Shown piece after piece: positions 6,378 to 12,401 of a stretch of DNA of 12,401 bases. Each line of letters starts with the position of its first letter. Positions within the stretch are counted from its first letter, which is position 1. Origin of the DNA: Bacteroidales bacterium (GTDB lineage Bacteria; Bacteroidota; Bacteroidia; Bacteroidales; UBA932). The stretch is taken from assembly GCA_017478685.1 (NCBI GenBank), contig JAFVDC010000188.1, positions 1-12,401 on the forward strand, in the 5' to 3' direction. The position numbers and the translations under genes are program-made. The notes below the pieces were generated by a model. It worked only from the letters and a program-made list of their open reading frames with translations. It searched no databases and was not told where the DNA came from.

Positions 6378-7244
6378 TTATCTATGTTTGGCATGGAAGC
6401 AGACTCCAACGCCGTTGGGGCCGCAGTGGCTGCCGGCGGTGGGATTTACGTACACGTAGACAATGTCCTGCTTGCCGTATTTCTCCTCAATCATGAAGCC
6501 TATCTGGCGAGCCAGTTCGGGAGCGTCCGTGTGGCCGATGCAAATACGGTGGGAGGAGATGTCGTCTCCAAGTTCACCCACTTTCTCCACAAGGTAAGCC
6601 ATGGCCTTGTTTCGGCCTTTGGCAGTACCTACGGACACCATCTTGCCTTCCTGGCTCATATGGATGAGGGGACGAACGCCAATGAGGGTTCCCATGGTGG
6701 CGGCAAGTCCGCTCACGCGGCCGCTGCGACGGAAGAACTTGAGGTCGTCGGCAAAGAAATACATGGCAAACTTGTCTACCTCGGTCTTGGCCCATTCCAG
6801 GACCTCGTCAAGGGTTTTTCCGGCCTTCACAAGGTCTCCGACCTCACGCACGATGGCGTAACTTATTGTGGTAATTCCCTTAGTGTCAATTTCTTCAAAG
6901 CGGGCCGAAGGGTACTTTGCCTTTAATTCGGCCACCGCCTGGTCCATGGCGTCGAAGGTGTTTGTCATGGCGCGGGAGAAGTGGACGTAGAGGATCTCAT
7001 TGCCCTCCTTGAAGTCTTCCTCAAAATACCGGATGTACTGCTCCTTGGAAATGGCGCTTGTAGTTGGAAGAACTCCGCCCCTCAGTGTATCGTAGAAGGC
7101 ATGGCCGTCGAAGGTGTCGAAATCCACGTAAGGATAGGTGGTATGGGCATCTATGCTGTAAGGCATGGAAATGAGCTTGTAGCCGTATTGGGCGGCAAGT
7201 TCCGGGGTGAAATCGGTGTCGGTGTCGGTGTAAAGCTTTAGCAT
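6378..7244 (-). CDS. fakB: DegV-family fatty-acid-binding protein (FakB-like)
   Basis: A 288-residue DegV/EDD-family protein. FakB proteins bind one fatty acid and present its carboxylate to the kinase FakA. Visible family motifs are LYTDTDTDFTPEL at 4-16, PTTSAIS at 60-66 (the conserved Thr region), LKFFRRSGRVSGLAA at 168-182, KGRNKA at 209-214 (the Arg region thought to contact FakA) and NPTAGSHCGP at 267-276 with H273. Two segments are unusual: SRAMTNTF at 90-97 replaces the common SSGLSGTY, and the end is GPNGVGVCFHA instead of the more usual GPGALGL-type tail. This suggests a different ligand pocket. The start overlaps the fakA stop by 7 nt, a strong sign of a functional pair. The gene symbol reflects family and context; ligand specificity is unknown. 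Confidence 0.88.
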   Translation of the reverse strand: MLKLYTDTDTDFTPELAAQYGYKLISMPYSIDAHTTYPYVDFDTFDGHAFYDTLRGGVLPTTSAISKEQYIRYFEEDFKEGNEILYVHFSRAMTNTFDAMDQAVAELKAKYPSARFEEIDTKGITTISYAIVREVGDLVKAGKTLDEVLEWAKTEVDKFAMYFFADDLKFFRRSGRVSGLAATMGTLIGVRPLIHMSQEGKMVSVGTAKGRNKAMAYLVEKVGELGDDISSHRICIGHTDAPELARQIGFMIEEKYGKQDIVYVYVNPTAGSHCGPNGVGVCFHAKHR

Positions 7245-8866
7245 ATGAGTAACAAATAATCGTAAACAGGTTGGTCTCCGCCTATGAGTATGACCTCGGT
7301 GGCGGGGTATTTCTTTTCAAATTCAGCCTTCAGGGATTCGGCCTCATCTTCCGGGGCATCAGCTCCACGGAAAATTATGAATATGTCGGAGCTGCCGGCA
7401 TCAAGTTTTTCGGCAAGGGCCTTGAGGGCATCTGGGCGGGAAGGGGAGCCCGTGAGGATTTCTTTCCCGCTGAATCCCACGAAGTCTCCGGTGCGCGCGA
7501 TTTCAGTGTCACGGATGGCCTTGGAAACCGCGCCGGTGGTTACGGCTGCGGCGGCCTCTTCAAGGGCGGGGACAAGCTCTTCCGCGGGGAGTTCGGCATC
7601 AAGGTTGGCAAGGGCATAATAGCCCTCAGGGATGGTTTTGGTGGGGATTACCACCACCTTTGACTTCCCATACATGGCCGAAGCCTGGCCCGCCGTAAGG
7701 ATAATGTTGGAGTTGTTGGGGAACACCAGGATGGTTTCGGCATTGACGCTGTCAAATGCCTCCAGGAAGCGTTCTACGGAGGGGTTCATGGTCTGGCCGC
7801 CCTCAATTACGGCATCGGCCCCCATTTCACGGAAACTCTCCGTGAGGCCTTTGCCGGCGGCTACCGCCACAATCCCAAGGGCTTTGCGGGAGCGCTTGAA
7901 ACGCTCTTCCATATGGTTCTCGTGGTGCTGCAGGGTCATGTTCTCCACCTTTATGGTAAGGAACTCGCCCCATTCCCGGCACTTAGAGAGTATGGCTCCG
8001 GGGTCCTTGGTATGGACGTGGACTTTCACTATGCTTCCGTCACGGAAAAACACCAGGGAATCGCCTTGTGAGGCAAGCCAGTCATGGATTACGGACTCGT
8101 CAAAAGTATCAAGGTCCACCTTGGAGCGCTGGAGTCTCAGGAGAAACTCCGTGCAGTAGCCGAACTCCAGGACACTGTCTTCCGTAAAGGCCGAAATGTC
8201 TATGGATGCCCGGTCATGGCCGGGCATGACAGACGCAGCGCCCGCGGGGGTGTCATCCCCGACTACGATCGGGGATCTTCCATAAAGCGCATCCCTCATG
8301 CCTTCTCCGATGCAAAGGAGCCCGGCGCCGCCGCTGTCAACCACGCCGGCCTTCTTCAGGACATCCAGAAGCTCCGGGGTATGCTGCAGGCTAAGGTCCA
8401 TTGCAGCAATCCAAAGGTCCATGAATTCCTCTATGGATGATGCCCCGCAGGCGGCATCCACGCCCTCCCTGAGAACAGTGAGGATTGTGCCTTCAACCGG
8501 CTGGGATACAGCGGTATAGGCTTCTTTTACGCCGGAGCGCATGGCCTTGGCGAACTCTGTTACATCGGCCTTTTCAAGGCCTTTGAAGCCTTTGGCGATG
8601 CCTGCAAAGATGCGGGAAAGGATTACGCCTGAGTTCCCGCGGGCGCCAAGGAGCATGCCGGAGGAAACGGAATCGGCCATCTGGGTGAGGGTGGCTCCGG
8701 ATGCCCTGGAACCGGCCTCGATGGTCATGAGCATGTTGTCACCGGTATCGCCGTCAGGGATAGGGAAGACATTTAGGTCGTTGATGCTCTGGCGGTTTTC
8801 GGCAAGGCGGGCTGCCCCGCCGCGTATAAGGTTAAGGTATGAGTCTGCGTCAAGAAACTGTGTCAT
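7238..8866 (-). CDS. fakA: Fatty acid kinase FakA (DAK2 domain plus DegV-like domain)
   Basis: A 542-residue protein, close to the roughly 550 of Staphylococcus FakA. FakA phosphorylates FakB-bound fatty acid with ATP to give acyl-phosphate. The DAK2 kinase domain (about 1-195) has NDLNVFPIPDGDTGDNM at 29-45, with Mg-ligand aspartates D38 and D40, then GARGNSGVILS at 74-84 and GVVDSGGAGL at 174-183. A middle domain begins at FGYCTEFLL (235-243) and includes VHVHT at 282-286. The C-terminal FakB-binding-type domain starts near 330, with EGGQTMNPS (355-363), VFPNNSNI (381-388), VVIPTKTIPEG (405-415) and IRDTEI (451-456). Residues 197-220 are an extra linker encoded by a double palindrome. The ATG at 8866 overlaps the exporter's stop as TGATG; an in-frame GTG at 8869 is the alternative start. 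Confidence 0.93.
   Translation of the reverse strand: MTQFLDADSYLNLIRGGAARLAENRQSINDLNVFPIPDGDTGDNMLMTIEAGSRASGATLTQMADSVSSGMLLGARGNSGVILSRIFAGIAKGFKGLEKADVTEFAKAMRSGVKEAYTAVSQPVEGTILTVLREGVDAACGASSIEEFMDLWIAAMDLSLQHTPELLDVLKKAGVVDSGGAGLLCIGEGMRDALYGRSPIVVGDDTPAGAASVMPGHDRASIDISAFTEDSVLEFGYCTEFLLRLQRSKVDLDTFDESVIHDWLASQGDSLVFFRDGSIVKVHVHTKDPGAILSKCREWGEFLTIKVENMTLQHHENHMEERFKRSRKALGIVAVAAGKGLTESFREMGADAVIEGGQTMNPSVERFLEAFDSVNAETILVFPNNSNIILTAGQASAMYGKSKVVVIPTKTIPEGYYALANLDAELPAEELVPALEEAAAAVTTGAVSKAIRDTEIARTGDFVGFSGKEILTGSPSRPDALKALAEKLDAGSSDIFIIFRGADAPEDEAESLKAEFEKKYPATEVILIGGDQPVYDYLLLIC
8206..8276. repeat. Double palindrome (REP-like) inside fakA
   Basis: Two perfect 8-bp inverted repeats lie back to back: ATGCCCGG-N6-CCGGGCAT at 8206-8227 and ATCCCCGA-N6-TCGGGGAT at 8255-8276. 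Between them GTCATG/CATGAC (8213-8230) and the flanking GACA/TGTC sequences are mirror-placed, so the unit resembles a pair of inverted REP elements. It is in frame and encodes FakA residues 197-221, the linker between the kinase and middle domains. Confidence 0.55.
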
Positions 8867-11349
8867 CACTTTTCAGGGATTCTGAAACTGCGCCTGAGGG
8901 CCGGCACCTTGCAAAGGATGCGGAAGAACCAGGGCTGCAGCGAATATGTTATAAGGATGGTGGAAGCCATGCCTATGAGGGTAATCACGCCAATGGACTT
9001 GAGTGAAGGGTGGGTTGCGAAAATGAGGGAACTCACCACAATCACAAGCACGGCGGCGCTATAGAAAATGGCAACCTTGTGGTATTCCAGCATGTCCCTT
9101 CGGCCCGTACGGGCTTCCCTGAGGAGCCCCTCCATCACAAAGATGCTGTAGTCTACGCCAATGCCGTAGATAAAGGTTGCAATAACTATGTTGATAAGGT
9201 TGAATTCCAGGCCGAAAATGGACATGAAGCCCTGCATCACGAACCAGCTTATGAACATGGGGAAGAATGCGATAAGCGCAATGAGGATGTTCCTGAAGCT
9301 GATAAGGAGGACAATGAGCACAAACAGGGAGGAAATCCAGACGGTGGTGTTGAAGTCGTCGTGGACAATCTCCACCATGTCGCGGCAGTAGAAGAAGGGC
9401 TCCAGCACAATGACATTGGGGCATTTTGCAAGGGTTCCCCATACAACGTCGCGAACGGGCTCCGGATAGGCTACGTCCGTGAACACAAGGTATCGGCCGC
9501 TAGCCTGGCGCTCTATGTAGTTGCTCATGAGACCGGCGGGGATGATGCCGGATTCGTAGAGATTGCCGGGCTCATAGGAGGCGTCAAGGAGGGAAGTGAA
9601 GGTGTCGAACATGTCTGCGGGCAGACCGTGTTCACGCCCGGATTCCCTGAGGTCCCGTTTGAGGCGCGCAACCTTTCCCTTGGTCCAGAAAGCGTTCCAG
9701 GCCTTTATGCGCTCCTCCTGGTCAGAGGTGGAGTGGAAGATTAGGCCGGTCATGTTGGACCATGACTTTGCAATGCCCGCTTCCTTCAGGGAATCCAGGG
9801 TGCGGTACATGCCCTTGTTGTATTCCAGGGCGTCATCAAGGTTATCGGCATAGGCCGCAAAATACTGGTGGGAGTAGCCGTCTGCGTTTTTCTCGTTGTA
9901 GAGGTTCTGGCTTTCCGTGAGGGCGGGGTCGTCGTAGTCAAGGTTCCGGAGGTCCGAGTCAAATTTCACGCGCGGGCTCAGGATTACGCCAACAATAATG
10001 ACCGCTATGAGCGAGCCGATAATCCATTTGTTGGAGTCCCAGGGGAGGTTGTTGATCTTGTCCACAAGGGGGAAACCCTTCACGCGGTGGAAGCGGATTT
10101 GGCTGGCGCTCATGAAATGAGGCAGGAAAATAAGGGCGAAAAGCGTACTTCCAATGAGTGAGAAGGTTGCAAACAGGCCGAAGTCTCTCAGGAGATCGCT
10201 TTCCGTGAAAAGCAGGCCCATGAATGCGCCGATGGTGGTGAGCATTCCAAGGAAAACGGGCGTAGACTCTTCCCTTAGCATGGTTTCTACATCTCCCACA
10301 TAGTAGAAATGTATTAGTATATGCAGGCAGTAGCTGATTGCAACTCCTAGAATGATTACGCCGAATCCAAGGGCCATGAGGGAAACGTAACCCTTTATCC
10401 AGTAGATGCATGCCAGGGAGAACAGCACGCCGTAAACTACCGGCACCACCTGCTGCCACACAAACCTGAACGAGTGGAAGCTAAGGATCATCATTATTAG
10501 AATCACCAGGAGCGACAGGCCAACCGTCCACACAAGGTCGTGTTTGATGGTGTTGGCATTGGAGAAACTGGCCTGAGGGTTGCCGTGGATAAGGATACGG
10601 ACATCGGGGTTTGCAGCGCAATACTCCTTTGCGGCCTTTGTGAGAAGGTTGTTGAACTTTGTGGCAACTCCGGAATTGGTGTAGCCGAAAGAAGGGGAGA
10701 GGAAGGCCAGCGCTACGGTTTTGTCCGGGCAGAAAAGATGGCCGTCCTCAATTGCGAAGCCGCCCATGGCGGAATCTTCACCGGAAAGCCCGGGGAGCAC
10801 TATATCCCTCAGGGACAGGGGGTCCAGGGCCACCAGCTGGGAAATCTCTCCGGTTTCGTCCTGCATCACAAGTTCATAGTTCACGGCCATTATGGAGTCT
10901 ATCCTTTCCCTTGAAAGGGCCTCGTCTATGGCCGGATACCACTGAGGGTCCACCAAAGTGGGAAGGTGAGATATGCCGAAATCCATGGCGGCAAACGCCA
11001 TGTCGGATTCCAGGGTGCACAGGAGGTTGTTTATGAAATGAGTGGAGCTGTCCCTTTCCTGAATGATGCCACAGTACTCTTCCATGCACTCTCCAAGGCG
11101 CATGGGGTCCACGGGCTCCTCCGGGTTTGCAGAGGTGAGCTGGATGAACACCTTGTCCTTGAGGCTCATGTCCGTGAAGGCCATCTCGTTGGAGGTGGCC
11201 GAATGGGGCAGAAGTTTTATGATGTCTTCCTCGAAGCGTAGTTTAAGGCCGAAAAAGGCGAAAACAAGCGCCGAGGCGATCATCAGCACATACATAAGGG
11301 CCTTGCGGCCTTTGAAAAAGTGGTAAATTGGGAGAAAAATCCTGTGCAT
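8866..11349 (-). CDS. MMPL/RND-superfamily exporter
   Basis: An 827-residue inner-membrane protein with the RND two-half layout: helix 1 at about 17-36, a large periplasmic loop (about 38-270), helices 2-6 at 272-412, helix 7 at 441-459, a second large loop (about 460-667), and helices 8-12 at 669-806. This is the MMPL/HAE3-type family, proton-driven exporters often linked to lipids or other hydrophobic products (MmpL proteins, hopanoid exporters, exporters in aryl-polyene clusters). Helix 10 holds GVDYSIF (731-737), the classic proton-relay Asp-Tyr pair (D733, Y734). The matching place in helix 4 is GVAISY (335-340), with S339 where Asp is often found. No periplasmic adaptor or outer-membrane channel gene is nearby. 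It overlaps fakA by 1 nt and starts 17 nt after adk, so it is co-transcribed with the fatty acid kinase; a lipid or fatty-acid substrate is inferred. Confidence 0.88.
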   Translation of the reverse strand: MHRIFLPIYHFFKGRKALMYVLMIASALVFAFFGLKLRFEEDIIKLLPHSATSNEMAFTDMSLKDKVFIQLTSANPEEPVDPMRLGECMEEYCGIIQERDSSTHFINNLLCTLESDMAFAAMDFGISHLPTLVDPQWYPAIDEALSRERIDSIMAVNYELVMQDETGEISQLVALDPLSLRDIVLPGLSGEDSAMGGFAIEDGHLFCPDKTVALAFLSPSFGYTNSGVATKFNNLLTKAAKEYCAANPDVRILIHGNPQASFSNANTIKHDLVWTVGLSLLVILIMMILSFHSFRFVWQQVVPVVYGVLFSLACIYWIKGYVSLMALGFGVIILGVAISYCLHILIHFYYVGDVETMLREESTPVFLGMLTTIGAFMGLLFTESDLLRDFGLFATFSLIGSTLFALIFLPHFMSASQIRFHRVKGFPLVDKINNLPWDSNKWIIGSLIAVIIVGVILSPRVKFDSDLRNLDYDDPALTESQNLYNEKNADGYSHQYFAAYADNLDDALEYNKGMYRTLDSLKEAGIAKSWSNMTGLIFHSTSDQEERIKAWNAFWTKGKVARLKRDLRESGREHGLPADMFDTFTSLLDASYEPGNLYESGIIPAGLMSNYIERQASGRYLVFTDVAYPEPVRDVVWGTLAKCPNVIVLEPFFYCRDMVEIVHDDFNTTVWISSLFVLIVLLISFRNILIALIAFFPMFISWFVMQGFMSIFGLEFNLINIVIATFIYGIGVDYSIFVMEGLLREARTGRRDMLEYHKVAIFYSAAVLVIVVSSLIFATHPSLKSIGVITLIGMASTILITYSLQPWFFRILCKVPALRRSFRIPEK

Positions 11350-11366
11350 CTGGAAGGGGGGAGTTA

Positions 11367-11939
11367 TCAGAGTTTGTCCATGGCGTCAAAGAGCCTCTGG
11401 CGTACCTCTTCTATGGAACCGGTGCCATCTATCTCAAAGTATTTCCCGGATTTGCGGTAATAATCAATGAGGGGTTCGGTCTTGGAATGATATGTCTGAA
11501 TGCGGTTGCTTACGATTTCGTCTTTGGCGTCATCTGCGCGGCCTTCAATGAGGGCCCTGTGGGCTATGCGCTCATGGATGAGGGAATCCGGAATCATGAT
11601 GGAAATGCAGCCTGAAACGGCCTCGGAGGTCTTTGCGAGCATTCCGTCAAGGGCCCGGGCCTGCGCAATTGTGCGGGGAAAGCCGTCCAGAAGGAAGCCG
11701 TCCACGCCCTTTGTTTCACGGAATTTTGATTCTATCATGCCTTCCACAACGGAGTCCGGGACAAGGTTGCCGGCCTCGATGAGACTTTTTGCCTCAAGGC
11801 CAAGGGGAGTGCCTGCCGCAATTTCGGCGCGGAGAATTTCTCCGGTTGAAAGATGACAGAGATTGTAGCGCTCCACCATTGCGCCTGCCTGCGTGCCCTT
11901 TCCTGCGCCGGGAGGGCCGAAGAGAACAAAGTATTTCAT
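11367..11939 (-). CDS. adk: Adenylate kinase
   Basis: A 190-residue enzyme that converts ATP plus AMP to two ADP in the cytoplasm. Clear motifs are the P-loop GPPGAGKGT at 8-16, the AMP-site STGEILRAEI at 31-40, DGFPRT at 85-90, the short LID region EGRADD at 132-137, and NRIQTYHSKTEPLIDYY at 145-161. The length and short LID (no zinc-type LID insert) match the roughly 190-residue Bacteroidota form. It follows hpt by 6 nt, a gene pair commonly conserved in this phylum. It precedes the exporter gene by 17 nt, so this housekeeping gene seems to share a transcript with the lipid module. Confidence 0.97.
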   Translation of the reverse strand: MKYFVLFGPPGAGKGTQAGAMVERYNLCHLSTGEILRAEIAAGTPLGLEAKSLIEAGNLVPDSVVEGMIESKFRETKGVDGFLLDGFPRTIAQARALDGMLAKTSEAVSGCISIMIPDSLIHERIAHRALIEGRADDAKDEIVSNRIQTYHSKTEPLIDYYRKSGKYFEIDGTGSIEEVRQRLFDAMDKL

Positions 11940-11945
11940 ATCTTA

Positions 11946-12401
11946 CTATTGGTCAAGTACATAGATGTCTTTAATATTACGGCCAAGCTCATTGTAATCC
12001 AGGCCGAAACCAACTATGAAGCGGTTGGGGATTTCCATGGCAACGTAATCCAGCTTCACGTCCTTCTTGTACACTTCCGGCTTAAGGAGAAGGGTGGAGA
12101 TGACGGTTTTGCCTACTCCAAGGCCCTCCAGCAGCTGTTTCATGGCTACAATTGTGTTGCCGGTATCCACAATGTCCTCCACCACAATCACGGTGCGGCC
12201 GCCAAGGTCCCCGATTCCGGCGGGGAGTTCGGCCTTTACGTTTCCGGTAGAATGGGTGCCTTCATAGGAGCTCAGCTTCATGGCCTTGAATTCCACGGGG
12301 AAGGTGAGGCGCTTGAGAAGCTCTGCGGCGTAGATTACGGCACCGTTAAGGGTGCACAGCATCACAGGGGGATTGGCGTCTGTGGAAGAGGAGAAATCCG
12401 C
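11946..12401 (-). CDS. hpt: Hypoxanthine phosphoribosyltransferase, 5' end outside window
   Basis: The C-terminal 151 residues are visible; the frame stays open to the window edge. An in-frame GTG at 12365 is not a believable start, because the upstream residues (ending DANPP) continue the family alignment. About 25-30 N-terminal residues should lie beyond the edge. Family marks are MLCTLNGAVIYAAELLKRL, MKLSSYEGTHSTG (the flexible-loop region) and the PRPP-binding VIVVEDIVDTGNT, followed by PNRFIVGFGLDYNELGRN near the C-terminus. The enzyme salvages hypoxanthine and guanine with PRPP to make IMP and GMP. It is the first visible gene of the operon, and its TAG stop is 6 nt before adk. Confidence 0.95.
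   Translation of the reverse strand, partial: ADFSSSTDANPPVMLCTLNGAVIYAAELLKRLTFPVEFKAMKLSSYEGTHSTGNVKAELPAGIGDLGGRTVIVVEDIVDTGNTIVAMKQLLEGLGVGKTVISTLLLKPEVYKKDVKLDYVAMEIPNRFIVGFGLDYNELGRNIKDIYVLDQ

Noticed and set aside
6384..6926. A 180-codon plus-strand open frame opposite the FakB-like gene
   Set aside because: The minus strand encodes the full set of DegV-family motifs; this is a shadow.
9010..9744. A 244-codon plus-strand open frame opposite the MMPL exporter
   Set aside because: It is antisense to conserved membrane and loop sequence of the exporter and has no promoter, motif or neighbour support.
12363..12365. GTG as a start codon for hpt
   Set aside because: The frame continues open and family-like upstream to the window edge, and starting here would remove the N-terminal part that hypoxanthine phosphoribosyltransferases need.

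Overview
The window looks like a chromosome segment from a Bacteroidota bacterium, probably order Bacteroidales. The reasons are: several TAnnTTTG-type -7 boxes (the Bacteroidota promoter motif) with little sign of Shine-Dalgarno sites; the hpt-adk gene pair; a short LID-type adenylate kinase; a TGS/ThrRS-like nucleoside kinase; and a bacterial deoxyhypusine-synthase-like protein. The family or genus cannot be fixed from sequence reading alone. Base composition is moderately GC-rich and coding density is very high. There are no rRNA, tRNA, CRISPR or insertion-sequence features.

Layout. (1) 1-882, minus: a deoxyhypusine synthase-like protein, cut by the window edge exactly at the expected catalytic lysine. 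(2) 883-971: a divergent promoter region. (3) 972-3909, plus: a small four-helix EamA-type membrane protein, a secreted alpha/beta hydrolase and a 551-residue nucleoside kinase with TGS and ThrRS-like domains. The last codons and stop of the kinase form one arm of a terminator-like hairpin. (4) 3910-3988: a convergent intergenic spacer with two further strong hairpins. (5) 3989-12401, minus: a tight eight-gene operon, read from right to left: hpt (5' end outside the window), adk, an MMPL/RND exporter, fakA, a fakB-like DegV protein, a YghO-like GNAT acyltransferase, plsX and an acyl carrier protein. Junctions range from a 7-nt overlap to a 17-nt gap, so co-transcription and translational coupling are likely.

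How the genes could work together. FakA with a DegV-family FakB phosphorylates fatty acids; PlsX interconverts acyl-phosphate and acyl-ACP; the ACP carries the acyl chain. These four genes plus a GNAT-fold acyltransferase and an MMPL lipid-type exporter form a coherent fatty-acid activation, transfer and export module. FakAB is best known from Firmicutes, and I infer, without proof, that here it supplies acyl chains to the GNAT enzyme (perhaps an N-acyl lipid or ceramide-type product) as well as to phospholipids. This is the most interesting system in the window.

A second notable signal is a roughly 75-bp double palindrome lying in frame inside fakA, in the inter-domain linker. It looks like a REP-like repeat that has become coding sequence.
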